Source: JBDTMC01 sp039934475
GTDB taxonomy: Bacteria; Acidobacteriota; Terriglobia; Bryobacterales; Bryobacteraceae
Assembly: GCA_039934475.1 (NCBI GenBank)
Contig: JBDTMC010000127.1
Coordinates: 1 to 17,339 of the forward strand
Length of the DNA: 17,339 bases
Direction: 5' to 3'
In this document: piece after piece, positions 1 to 7,413 of the stretch
How positions within the stretch are numbered: position 1 is the first letter of the stretch
How the letters are laid out: each line of letters begins with the position of its first letter
The notes under the pieces: model-generated
What the model saw: only the letters and a program-made list of their open reading frames with translations
What the model was told of the DNA's origin: nothing
Databases searched by the model: none
Program-made: the position numbers and the translations under genes

Positions 1-1
1 G

Positions 2-646
2 ACCAACTGGACCGGCATGATCGTGCCCAACGGACCGGCCGCCACGGCACTGTTTCAGGCGGCCACAGGTCCGCGTGTGCTGCCTGGAGCGTACACGGTG
101 AAGATGTCGAAGAACGGGCAGCAGTATACGGCTAAGCTGAACGTGGTGCTTGATCCTCGCGCGCCTTATACGCTGGACGAGCGAAAAGAGCAGTTCGCTC
201 TGGTCACGAAACTGGCAGGTCTGCTGAATCACACCAGTTGGGCAGTGGATGCGATGATCGGGCTGCGTGACGGCGCAGGCGCAGGCGCTGCCAAGCTGCC
301 GGCAGCCGATGCGCTGCGGAAATCGCTGGAGTCGCTGGCGGCGGATATGGACACCATTCGTAAGAAGGTGGTGGCCACCAAGGAGGGCGGCGCCATCACG
401 GGCGAAGAGCGGCTGCGTGAATACCTGGGCAGCCTTTATGGCGATGTGAACGGCTACGAAGGCAAGCCAACAGCGGAGCAGGTAGCTCGTGCCGGTACGC
501 TGTCGCGTGAACTCGACGATGTGGTGAATGAGTTCCAGACGGCTGTGAAGCGTCTACCGGAACTGAACCGCGCGCTGCAGGCGAAAGGCCTGGCGGCGCT
601 GGCGGTGATTTCGGAAGCCGACTGGCAGAAGACGGCGAATGAGTAG
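2..646 (+). CDS. C-terminal part of BNR/sialidase-like secreted protein (5' end outside window)
   Basis: The frame is open from base 2 to a TAG at 644-646, giving about 214 visible residues, so the gene starts before the window. The visible part begins in a short beta-rich piece (PGAYTVKMSKNGQQYTAKLNVVLDPR), which resembles the Ig-like/FlgD-like module that ends many large sialidase- or VPS10/BNR-type glycosyl hydrolase-like proteins of Acidobacteria and Bacteroidetes. After the phrase DPRAPYTLDERKEQF comes a long charged helical tail typical of that group. The repeat domain that would carry any catalytic or binding residues is not in view, so substrate and activity cannot be stated. It lies 15 bases before the DinB-like gene on the same strand and may be co-transcribed with it. 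The family call rests on the tail alone and is moderate. Confidence 0.6.
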   Translation, partial: TNWTGMIVPNGPAATALFQAATGPRVLPGAYTVKMSKNGQQYTAKLNVVLDPRAPYTLDERKEQFALVTKLAGLLNHTSWAVDAMIGLRDGAGAGAAKLPAADALRKSLESLAADMDTIRKKVVATKEGGAITGEERLREYLGSLYGDVNGYEGKPTAEQVARAGTLSRELDDVVNEFQTAVKRLPELNRALQAKGLAALAVISEADWQKTANE

Positions 647-661
647 AAGGAGAGGACCGCG

Positions 662-1186
662 ATGAAACAGCTGTTTCTGTTGCTTGTGATTGGCGCCGGC
701 ACGATGCACGCGCAGCCGGAGGGCCTGTGGCAGGGATATGACGGCGAGTGGGGCCACGTTTCCAGCCAGTTGATCCAACTGGCGGAAGCGACGCCTGCCG
801 AGAAGTTCGAGTGGCGTCCGGCAGCCGGGGTGCGCAGCATGAGCGAGGTCTACATGCACGTTGCGCTGGCGAATTTTTACCTGCTGAGCATCGTTGGACC
901 AAAAATGCCGCCCGAGATCACGGGTCTTGAGATGGAGACTACGGTGAAGTCGAAGGCGGAAGTGATCGAGTGGCTGAAGCGTTCCTTGGAAGTTGTGAAG
1001 AAGGCGCACGCAGTGGTGAAACCGGCGGAGCTGAAGCGCGGGGTGAAGATCTACAACAGGGATGCGACAGTGGATGGAATGTATCTGCGGATTATCGTGC
1101 ACGCCAACGAGCACATGGGCCAGTTGATCGCCTACGCGCGGATGAACGGCATTATGCCGCCGTGGTCGAAGGGCGGCAAAGAGTAG
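662..1186 (+). CDS. Secreted DinB-family protein
   Basis: This 174-residue protein starts at an ATG preceded by a strong purine-rich ribosome site (AGAAGGAGAG, 645-654). Residues 1-18 form a signal peptide (MKQLFLLLVIGAGTMHAQ), so the product is probably exported. The rest is an all-alpha DinB/YfiT-like four-helix bundle. The expected metal-binding histidine triad is present: H66 in EVYMHVALANF, and H147 with H151 in HANEHMGQLIAYAR. Members of this superfamily are metal-dependent enzymes, often thiol transferases, or damage-inducible proteins of unknown activity; which applies here is unknown. Exported DinB-like proteins are common in Acidobacteria. It follows the BNR-like gene closely and converges on the nitric oxide reductase gene, with 42 bases between the two stop codons. 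No clear hairpin terminator is visible in that gap. Confidence 0.8.
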   Translation: MKQLFLLLVIGAGTMHAQPEGLWQGYDGEWGHVSSQLIQLAEATPAEKFEWRPAAGVRSMSEVYMHVALANFYLLSIVGPKMPPEITGLEMETTVKSKAEVIEWLKRSLEVVKKAHAVVKPAELKRGVKIYNRDATVDGMYLRIIVHANEHMGQLIAYARMNGIMPPWSKGGKE

Positions 1187-1228
1187 GGAGAGGCCGGACG
1201 CAACCTGCGCGCCCAGCCCCTTTTCCGA

Positions 1229-3490
1229 CTACTTCATGGCAACAGGTTCCAACGGTTCCACCGTCTCCGCGGGGGCTTCGGTAAGAGTGCGATGGCTCCT
1301 TGTGGAGAACACAAAGGCCACCAGGATGAAAGCTCCCAAGGCGAACAGCGTATCGCCCGGGGCGCGCAGCCAGCGTAACTGCTGCATCAGCGGGCTGCCG
1401 AGAAACTCCGTGCTGCGCGCATACCAGTAACCCTTTTCCACGCTGGCCCACGTTTGCATCAGGCCGACGGGAAGCAGACTGAATACGCACATGGCGAAGA
1501 GGCCGGCGTTCATGCACCAGAAGGAGTACTTCAGCCAGCTCTCCCGCCAGTAGGCGAACGGACTCATGGCGCGCAGACACACCAGCATCAGACCGATGCC
1601 CAGCATCCCGTACACTCCGAAGAGGGCGGCGTGGCCATGCAGCGGCGTGGTATTCAAGCCCTGCATGAAGTACAGAGCGATGGGCGGATTGATCATGAAG
1701 CCGAACAATCCGGCGCCCACCATGTTCCAGAAGGCCACCGCGAGGAAGAAGTAAACCGGCCAGCGATAGCGGGCCGCCCATTCCGTCAAACGGCCGCGCC
1801 GCAGGTCATCCAGCGCGGAGAAACCGATCAGTGTCAGCGGCACTACTTCCAACGCGCTGAAGACGGAGCCGAACGCTAGCGCCACTGTGGGCGTCCCGGA
1901 GAAGTACAAGTGATGGCAGGTGCCGATGATGCCACCTGACAGGAAGATAGTGGCCGAGAGCAGTGCGGACTTCGCTGCCAGTTTCGGCCGGATCAATCCC
2001 AACCGCGTGAAGAAGAACGCAATCACCGTGGTGGCGAACACTTCGAAGAAGCCCTCCACCCAGAGGTGAACCACCCACCAGCGCCAGTATTCGACGATCG
2101 ACAGATGCGTGTGCTGGCCCCACGTCAGGCCTGCTCCGTAGAACAAGCCGATGGCGGCGGCGGACATCAGGAACAGCCACAACAAAGGCTTCGTTTCGCT
2201 ATCCTGCTTCAGCGCCGGGCGTATGGCGCGCACTACCAGGAACAGCCAGATCAGCAGACCGACGAAGAGTAAGATTTGCCAACCGCGCCCGAGGTCCACA
2301 TACTCATAGCCCTGGTGTCCCCACATGAAGGCGTTCGCGTCCGAAAGGCGATTTTGGATGCTCATCCACTCGCCTGCCATTGACCCGGCCACGATCACCA
2401 GCAGCGCGCCGAACAACACGTGCACGCCCAGGCTCTGAAACTTCGGTTCATAGCCGCTCACCAGCGGGCCAATGAACAAGCCAGCCGCCAGCCAAGCGGT
2501 GGCGATCCAGAAGATGCCCACTTGCACGTGCCAGGTGCGCGTCACGCTGTAAGGCAGTATGTCGGCGATCTTGATGCCGTAGAACCCATCGCCTTCCACG
2601 CCGTAGTGAGCGGTGACCACGCCCATGACGATCTGCACCAGAATCAGCGCTGAGACGACCCAGAAGTACTTCAGCGTGGCCCGCTGCGATGGCGTAGCGG
2701 CCCAACGGCCTAACGGATCGGACTTCGGCAGGACGCCCGGAGGCTCTTCCGCCTTCTGCGAAGCGTGCCACCACACCATCGCGCAAATGCCGGCCAGCAG
2801 CATGATGATGCTGACGCCGGTCCATAAAACGCTCTCGCCCGTGGGACGGTTCCCAACCAGCGGTTCATGCGGCCAGTTGTTCGTATAAGAAATATGATCG
2901 CCAGGGCGATTGGCCGTCGCCGACCACGAAGTCCAGAACATGAAGGACGCGAATTGACGCATGCGCTCGTCATTGCGGACGGCGCCCGCGGGAATCGCAT
3001 ACGCTACGTTACCCTTCCGGAACACTTCGGAGAAGTGCTTGAGGCATGATTCAAAGGCCCGACCGCGGACGGGATCGATGGTGATAATGGAGGTCGCCGA
3101 ATCGTAGTCGTTGCGACGGTACATCTCCTCCAGTCGTCCCTGGAGGCGCGCCTGTTGTTCTTTCGGTAGATCCGCATAAGCTTTGCCAGCCTCGGTCTGT
3201 GCCCATTCATCCAACACGAAGACTGCCTCGCGGTGCAGCCAATCGGCAGTCCAATCAGGAGCCACATAACTGCCGTGTCCCCAGATGGAGCCAACCTGCA
3301 TGCCGCCCAGCGATTGCCAGACGTTCTGGCCTTTCCCTATGGCGTCATCGGCCACCACCACATGCCCTTGCGTATCGACAACGCGCAGGGGAATCGGCGG
3401 CATCTCCTGATAAATGCGCGTGCCAATCCATCCCAGAATGGCGAAGGAAAACACGAAAACAGCAGCAAAACTGATCCAGAGTTTCTTCAT
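1229..3490 (-). CDS. norZ: Quinol-dependent nitric oxide reductase (qNOR)
   Basis: This 753-residue inner-membrane enzyme reduces two NO to N2O with electrons from quinol. An N-terminal membrane helix (about residues 5-25) is followed by an extracytoplasmic domain to about 220 and then many membrane helices. The extra N-terminal domain lacks a CxxCH haem c motif, which fits qNOR rather than the cytochrome c-dependent form. The metal ligands of the family are all visible: H321 and H620 for the low-spin haem, H618 for haem b3, and H475, H526 and H527 for the non-haem iron, with E479 in the HLWVE motif. I chose the ATG at 3488-3490 because it begins the membrane helix directly and follows AAGGA; the frame could be extended to 3601 but only into the RIC gene. 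It starts 10 bases after the RIC stop, so the two are very probably co-transcribed. Confidence 0.95.
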   Translation of the reverse strand: MKKLWISFAAVFVFSFAILGWIGTRIYQEMPPIPLRVVDTQGHVVVADDAIGKGQNVWQSLGGMQVGSIWGHGSYVAPDWTADWLHREAVFVLDEWAQTEAGKAYADLPKEQQARLQGRLEEMYRRNDYDSATSIITIDPVRGRAFESCLKHFSEVFRKGNVAYAIPAGAVRNDERMRQFASFMFWTSWSATANRPGDHISYTNNWPHEPLVGNRPTGESVLWTGVSIIMLLAGICAMVWWHASQKAEEPPGVLPKSDPLGRWAATPSQRATLKYFWVVSALILVQIVMGVVTAHYGVEGDGFYGIKIADILPYSVTRTWHVQVGIFWIATAWLAAGLFIGPLVSGYEPKFQSLGVHVLFGALLVIVAGSMAGEWMSIQNRLSDANAFMWGHQGYEYVDLGRGWQILLFVGLLIWLFLVVRAIRPALKQDSETKPLLWLFLMSAAAIGLFYGAGLTWGQHTHLSIVEYWRWWVVHLWVEGFFEVFATTVIAFFFTRLGLIRPKLAAKSALLSATIFLSGGIIGTCHHLYFSGTPTVALAFGSVFSALEVVPLTLIGFSALDDLRRGRLTEWAARYRWPVYFFLAVAFWNMVGAGLFGFMINPPIALYFMQGLNTTPLHGHAALFGVYGMLGIGLMLVCLRAMSPFAYWRESWLKYSFWCMNAGLFAMCVFSLLPVGLMQTWASVEKGYWYARSTEFLGSPLMQQLRWLRAPGDTLFALGAFILVAFVFSTRSHRTLTEAPAETVEPLEPVAMK

Positions 3491-3500
3491 TGGCGTGTCC

Positions 3501-4241
3501 TTACACGGCAGCGGTTTGTAGGGCGCTCTGTTCCATCGCAATGGCGCGCGGGAACAGAATGTTGTTTTCCAGGTGGATGTGCATGTGGAGGTCGCGTTCA
3601 AACTCGGCCAGACCGGTGAACAGGCCGATCATGGTAGGGCAGGAATCCGGAGGCGCCTGGTAGCCATCGGAGGCGGCGCGCAACTGAACCAACAATTCGC
3701 CGGCGTCATCATGTTCGGCCAGCATGTGCGAGATAGGGCCGGTGACCGATCCGAAGAACGCAGGCCCAGCCTTCTGGTGGTCACGCAATGCCTGATCCAG
3801 GCGCGCCACGTAAGGGAAGAGCACTTGTTCTTCTTTCAACAGGTGGGTGGAGAGTTCCTGGGACAGCGCCACGAACAGCTCTTCCATGCGTACGAGTTGC
3901 GGTAGGCGTTCGCTATGCTTGGCCACGGCTTTGGCAAAGAACCCTTGCAGCCGGGCGGATTCGCGGCGCACCTGCGCGTGGTAGACGCCCACGATGTGAT
4001 CGATGAGGGCGCTGACGGCGGCGCCAGTCCATTTCCCGGCTTCTTCCACCGGAATGGTCTGGGCGGCCTGTTGCAGGCGCGCCAAAACTTCGTCCACCGG
4101 CAGAATCGCTCGCATACAGGCTTCGCCGAGACTCTTCTTACCGCCACAGCAATAGTCGATGCCGAGGGCCTCAAACACGCGAATCGCCGACGGGCTTTCT
4201 AACGCGATCTCACGAACCGTTTTCTCTGTAATGGGTTGCAT
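3501..4241 (-). CDS. scdA: Iron-sulfur cluster repair di-iron protein RIC (ScdA/YtfE/DnrN family)
   Basis: This 246-residue cytoplasmic protein belongs to the RIC family, which restores iron-sulfur clusters damaged by nitric oxide or oxidants. Residues 1-55 are the ScdA_N domain with its hallmark CCGG motif (C31, C32). The remainder is a hemerythrin-like four-helix bundle rich in His and Glu: H82, H88, H109, H133, E137, E138, H172, H177, and the terminal HMHIHLENN segment (H219, H221, H223, E225). The exact di-iron ligands cannot be assigned by eye. The ATG at 4239-4241 is chosen because it begins the conserved N-terminal domain and follows AGAGG; an upstream in-frame extension would run through the promoter palindromes. 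RIC and NO reductase side by side are a classic nitrosative-stress pair. The preceding regulator gene ends 75 bases upstream. Confidence 0.93.
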   Translation of the reverse strand: MQPITEKTVREIALESPSAIRVFEALGIDYCCGGKKSLGEACMRAILPVDEVLARLQQAAQTIPVEEAGKWTGAAVSALIDHIVGVYHAQVRRESARLQGFFAKAVAKHSERLPQLVRMEELFVALSQELSTHLLKEEQVLFPYVARLDQALRDHQKAGPAFFGSVTGPISHMLAEHDDAGELLVQLRAASDGYQAPPDSCPTMIGLFTGLAEFERDLHMHIHLENNILFPRAIAMEQSALQTAAV

Positions 4242-4252
4242 TCCGCTTGCCT

Positions 4253-4267
4253 CTACCCTGAGGGTAG
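4253..4267. promoter_or_regulatory. 15-bp inverted repeat over the scdA -10 region
   Basis: CTACCCT-G-AGGGTAG is a perfect 7-base inverted repeat with a one-base centre. It covers the predicted -10 box and start site of the RIC promoter. Such placement fits a second operator, where a repressor would block polymerase, or a short hairpin at the 5' end of the mRNA. It does not resemble any operator I can name with confidence. Confidence 0.45.
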
Positions 4268-4302
4268 GGGCGAGCAGCAAGGGGAGCAGTGACAGAAGTC
4301 AC
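4254..4302 (-). promoter_or_regulatory. Predicted Crp/Fnr-activated promoter of scdA-norZ
   Basis: Between the regulator stop and the RIC start lies a perfect palindrome, GTGAC-AGAA-GTCAC (4289-4302), whose core TGA-N6-TCA has the spacing used by Crp/Fnr proteins. If its centre (4295.5) is set at -41.5, a -10 like hexamer TACCCT falls exactly at -12 to -7 (4266-4261, read on the minus strand). The predicted transcription start is then an A at 4254, giving a 13-base leader with AGAGG before the ATG. This is the geometry of a class II activator site with no need for a good -35 box. The alignment is seen in the sequence; the activation is inferred. Confidence 0.6.
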
Positions 4303-4316
4303 GCTGGCCGAGAAAA

Positions 4317-5000
4317 TTACATCATTGAAGCTAAATCGGCCTGTAAACCCTCTTCATCAACGATGGTGATCTCGCGCCCGTTCATCGCGATGAAGCCTTG
4401 CGCCTGCAACCTGGTGAGATTGCGCGATACCAGTTCGCGCACCGTGCCGATATGCGCCGCCAGTTCCTGATGACTCATTTGCAGTGCGAAAGTGGCTGTC
4501 CCAGACTTCTTCGCCTCGCGGAGAATCCATGAAATCAGGCGGTGCCGGACGGTGGTGAATGACAGCTCTTCGATAATGCCGACGAGCCTTCGCAGGCGCG
4601 CCCCCACCACCTGCAGCAGCTTCAAAGACACTTCCGGTTTCTCCAAACACAACGCCCGCAGATCGATCCGCGAAAGAAACAACGCCTCTGTCTTTTCCAT
4701 GGCTGAGCCGGACGCCGGATAGACGCCGCCATCGAAGACGGGCAGCTCGGCCACAGACGCGCCCGGCCCTTCCACGGCCAGCACATGCTCGCGCCCGGTG
4801 GAGGACGTTTTGAAAATCCGCACGCGCCCGGTGACGACGATGAACAAACCCTGACAGGACTCACCTTCACAGAACAGGATCTCGCCTTGGGGGTAGGTCC
4901 GCAGTCCCGCCCGAGCCGCCAACAGACGCATTTCCGTCTCGTCCAGCGCGCCGAACAGCTGCGTCTTTTTCAAGATCTCTATTTGCCGATTCGCTTCCAA
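4317..5000 (-). CDS. Crp/Fnr-family transcription regulator (probable NO or redox responsive activator)
   Basis: This 227-residue protein has the Crp/Fnr layout: a cyclic-nucleotide-binding-like beta barrel (about residues 14-125), a long dimer helix (about 126-160) and a winged helix-turn-helix (about 172-215). The recognition helix contains ELVSR (E189, S192, R193), the ExxSR pattern by which Fnr-type proteins read TGA half-sites, matching the TGA-N6-TCA palindrome found just downstream of this gene. The Fnr iron-sulfur cysteine cluster at the N-terminus is absent, so it is not an oxygen-sensing Fnr proper. A DNR/NnrR-like NO sensor is possible but not shown. The start is a TTG at 4998-5000 with AGGAG upstream; no ATG occurs before residue 24. 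The gene overlaps the end of the preceding gene by 22 bases, suggesting translational coupling. Confidence 0.85.
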   Translation of the reverse strand: MEANRQIEILKKTQLFGALDETEMRLLAARAGLRTYPQGEILFCEGESCQGLFIVVTGRVRIFKTSSTGREHVLAVEGPGASVAELPVFDGGVYPASGSAMEKTEALFLSRIDLRALCLEKPEVSLKLLQVVGARLRRLVGIIEELSFTTVRHRLISWILREAKKSGTATFALQMSHQELAAHIGTVRELVSRNLTRLQAQGFIAMNGREITIVDEEGLQADLASMM

Positions 5001-5782
5001 AAGGACTTCTTCTCCTGCGCCGGCTTACTACCCAGCAAAGCCAGAAAGGGTGCGGCTTCGGCCACCGTCAACGGTTTGTTGGTGCGCATGATTTCATCCA
5101 CTTCCCGCAACCGGCAGAAGTAGTCTACACAGTGCCAGCATTGAGTGAGGTGGAATTCGATGTCGCTGCGCCGTTTCCACGTCATCTTGCCGTCGATCAT
5201 GTCGAGAAATGAGCGCGAGGGCAGGCAGTTCTCCGTGCGCGCCACCGCAGCTTCACGGCCCAAGGACGCACCATTTGTTTCCAGAACATCGCGGCTCCAC
5301 AGGTCCAGATGTCCGCGCAGGGCCTCCGCCGCGCGCTCGGCTGCTGACTCCGCCGTGGACACTTCCATACGCAAGATTGGCCCGGCGCTGGCCGCTTCAT
5401 AACGCATGGTGCGCATCCACGCCGCCTGCCGCTCCAGCGCCGTAAACTCGGCGAGCGCGTTAGTCAGAATCTCAAGATCGACAGGCGCGAGGGCCACAAC
5501 GCCCGGGCTATCGGCTTCCACGGCCGCCAGCAAGTGCTGCCGCAGGTCAGCCACGAACTCGCGCTCCGGAGACATTCCGCGGTCCTGGAACAAATCCGAA
5601 TCCGGCCGGCAAATAGGCACCAGGATGCGGTTAATCAACCCGGCGTCCGCCGCCCGCTCCGGGAAGCAGCGTGCCAGCAGCGTGCGCATCACGGGCACAT
5701 ACTGCGTCACGAGAAACGTCCAGCCCTCGCTTTTGTTAGCGCGGCAATCCGGCACCATTTGATAAGACGTATAGACAGCCAA
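4979..5782 (-). CDS. Uncharacterised protein: ECF sigma-like N-terminus with zinc-finger anti-sigma motif
   Basis: I do not recognise a named family for this 267-residue protein. Residues about 15-90 (from GWTFLVTQYVPVMRTLLARCF to the FVADLRQHLLAAV segment) have the helical pattern of ECF sigma region 2, but lack its usual acidic DLVQE core. Residues about 100-170 are a second helical block that could be a decayed sigma region 4. Residues 211-218 read HLTQCWHC, an HxxxCxxC motif (H211, C215, C218) as in zinc-binding anti-sigma factors, followed by a basic tail. No membrane segment is visible, so it would be cytoplasmic. It may sense redox or NO through the zinc-thiol site, but that is inference. 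It starts 12 bases after the aldehyde dehydrogenase stop and overlaps the Crp/Fnr gene. Confidence 0.6.
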   Translation of the reverse strand: MAVYTSYQMVPDCRANKSEGWTFLVTQYVPVMRTLLARCFPERAADAGLINRILVPICRPDSDLFQDRGMSPEREFVADLRQHLLAAVEADSPGVVALAPVDLEILTNALAEFTALERQAAWMRTMRYEAASAGPILRMEVSTAESAAERAAEALRGHLDLWSRDVLETNGASLGREAAVARTENCLPSRSFLDMIDGKMTWKRRSDIEFHLTQCWHCVDYFCRLREVDEIMRTNKPLTVAEAAPFLALLGSKPAQEKKSFWKRIGK

Positions 5783-5795
5783 ACAAACCCTCCCC
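5780..5795 (-). promoter_or_regulatory. Ribosome site fixing a TTG start
   Basis: On the minus strand GGGGAGGG (5795-5788) lies five bases before a TTG codon (5782-5780). This decides the start of the sigma/anti-sigma-like gene at TTG rather than at the internal ATG at 5758, which has no comparable site. The aldehyde dehydrogenase stop (TAG, 5797-5795) shares its last base with the first G of this site. Confidence 0.7.
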
Positions 5796-7327
5796 TACAA
5801 TTCGAATTCAATGCCTTGCGCCAGCGGCAGGTCTTTACTCCAGTTTATGGTTACGGTCTGCCGCCGCATGTAAGCCTTCCACGAATCGGACCCGGCTTCT
5901 CGCCCGCCGCCCGTTTCTTTTTCACCGCCGAACGCACCGCCAATTTCAGCGCCGCTGGTTCCGATGTTGATATTCGCGATGCCGCAATCACTGCCCCGCG
6001 CGCTAAGGAATGTCTCCGCGGCCAGCAGGTCAGTGGTGAACATGGCGGAGGAAAGCCCCTGCGGCACGTCGTTGTGCCAGGCGATCGCCTGCTCCACTTC
6101 GTCGAACTCCATCAAGTACAGGATAGGCGCGAAGATCTCCTCCTTCACAATGGGCATGGCCGGCGGCGCTTTCACCAGCGTCGGCTCCACGAAGAAACCG
6201 CCGTTGTGTTCGTAGGTCTTACCGCCGCAGAGAATCTCACCGCCCTGTTCGCGGATGCGCGCAATGCCGTCCAGGTAGTCCTTCACGCCGCCGCGGTTCA
6301 CCAGCGGACCCATCAGCGTCTTCTCATCCAGAGGGTCGCCGATGCGGATCTGAGTGTACGCCGCTTTCAAGCGGTCAATGAATCCGGCCGCGATCCCCGA
6401 CTGCAAGAATAGACGCCGCACCGTGGTACACCGCTGTCCTGCCGTGCCGACCGCGCCAAACAGAACGGCACGCAAGGCCAAGTCGAGGTTGGCATCGTTG
6501 GTGACGATCACGCCATTGTTGCCGCCCAGTTCCAGCAAGGTACGCGACAGCCGCTTACCGACCACTTCAGCCACGTGATAGCCCATTTGACTGGATCCGG
6601 TGAAGCTGACCAACGGCACGCGCCGGTCATGCAGCATCATCTCGCCCACTGTTCCGCCGCGGCCAATCACCAATCCGAGCACGCCCTGCCATCCATGGCG
6701 CGCCAGCACGCGGTTCGCGATATTCTGCACGGCGATTGCGGTGAGGGGCGTATCCGACGAAGGTTTCCAGACCACTGAATCGCCGCACACCAGCGCGATC
6801 AAGGCGTTCCACGACCACACGGCCACCGGGAAATTGAATGCGGAGATGACGCCGATCACGCCGAGGGGATGCCACTGTTCGTACATCCGATGACCCGGTC
6901 GTTCGCTGTGCATGCTGAGCCCGTAGAGCTGGCGCGACAAGCCGGTGGAGAAATCGGCGATGTCGATCATCTCCTGGACTTCGCCCTTGCCTTCGGCGAG
7001 AATCTTTCCCATTTCCAGAGACACCAGCGCGCCGAGATCATTCTTATGGATACGGAGTTCGTCGCCGATCTCGCGCACGATCTCGCCACGCTTCGGCGCC
7101 GGAACCAGGCGCCAGCGCGCAAAGGCTTCCGCCGCGGATGCGACGACGGTTTCGTAATCGGACGGGCCAGCTTGTTTCACCCGCGCGAGTTCCTCGCCGG
7201 TGGCGGGGTTATAGGAGACTAACTCGCCGCCGGAAGGCTCGGCGATCCACTCCCCGCCGCACGCGCCGGAATTAACGGGACGAATGCCCAACCGCTCCAG
7301 AATCTCTGTTGTTGCGCTCGTAACCAT
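5795..7327 (-). CDS. Aldehyde dehydrogenase, ALDH7/antiquitin type (aminoadipate-semialdehyde dehydrogenase-like)
   Basis: This 510-residue NAD(P)-dependent enzyme oxidises an aldehyde to its acid. The family signatures are clear: NFPVAVW at 165-171, FTGS at 242-245, catalytic base E266 in LELGGNN and nucleophile C300 in GQRCTT. The C-terminal stretch NIGTSGAEIGGAFGGEKETGGG (454-475), followed by a DSWKAYMRR segment, is characteristic of ALDH7, whose known members oxidise alpha-aminoadipate semialdehyde (piperideine-6-carboxylate) in lysine degradation. The exact substrate here is not proven; amaB and pcd are names used for such genes elsewhere. The ATG at 7325-7327 follows GGGGAGG at a good distance and gives the usual length; a frame extension to 7438 would run into the divergent gene. 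It heads the minus-strand directon that continues into the regulator and NO-defence genes. No lysine catabolic neighbour is in view. Confidence 0.92.
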   Translation of the reverse strand: MVTSATTEILERLGIRPVNSGACGGEWIAEPSGGELVSYNPATGEELARVKQAGPSDYETVVASAAEAFARWRLVPAPKRGEIVREIGDELRIHKNDLGALVSLEMGKILAEGKGEVQEMIDIADFSTGLSRQLYGLSMHSERPGHRMYEQWHPLGVIGVISAFNFPVAVWSWNALIALVCGDSVVWKPSSDTPLTAIAVQNIANRVLARHGWQGVLGLVIGRGGTVGEMMLHDRRVPLVSFTGSSQMGYHVAEVVGKRLSRTLLELGGNNGVIVTNDANLDLALRAVLFGAVGTAGQRCTTVRRLFLQSGIAAGFIDRLKAAYTQIRIGDPLDEKTLMGPLVNRGGVKDYLDGIARIREQGGEILCGGKTYEHNGGFFVEPTLVKAPPAMPIVKEEIFAPILYLMEFDEVEQAIAWHNDVPQGLSSAMFTTDLLAAETFLSARGSDCGIANINIGTSGAEIGGAFGGEKETGGGREAGSDSWKAYMRRQTVTINWSKDLPLAQGIEFEL

Positions 7328-7413
7328 GGAACGCACCTCCCCAACCACGCTGGCACAACCGGACTCAAGTGCGCAAACTATTTGGCGATTGCGGGCGGCG
7401 TCCGGCGCTACAC

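Noticed and set aside
1187..1228. Possible terminator between the convergent DinB-like and norZ genes
   Set aside because: The CCCCTTTT run at about 1217-1224 has no stable hairpin before it on either strand.
1664..3490. Cytochrome c-dependent NorB as an alternative identity
   Set aside because: The N-terminal extracytoplasmic domain of about 190 residues and the absence of a NorC gene or CxxCH motif point to the quinol-dependent form.
3491..3601. Longer N-terminus for the nitric oxide reductase
   Set aside because: The extension is Cys/Thr-rich, overlaps the RIC gene and precedes a normal membrane-helix start (MKKLWISF) that has its own AAGGA site.
5534..6412. A 292-residue open frame on the plus strand
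   Set aside because: It is antisense to the aldehyde dehydrogenase and the sigma-like gene and shows low-complexity composition with no family motif.
7369..7413. GTG at 7369 as the start of SurA-N-like copy 1
   Set aside because: Similarity to copy 2 begins only about 7 bases before the TTG at 7414, and starting at GTG would put 15 extra residues, including Arg and Cys, before a complete signal peptide. It remains possible.
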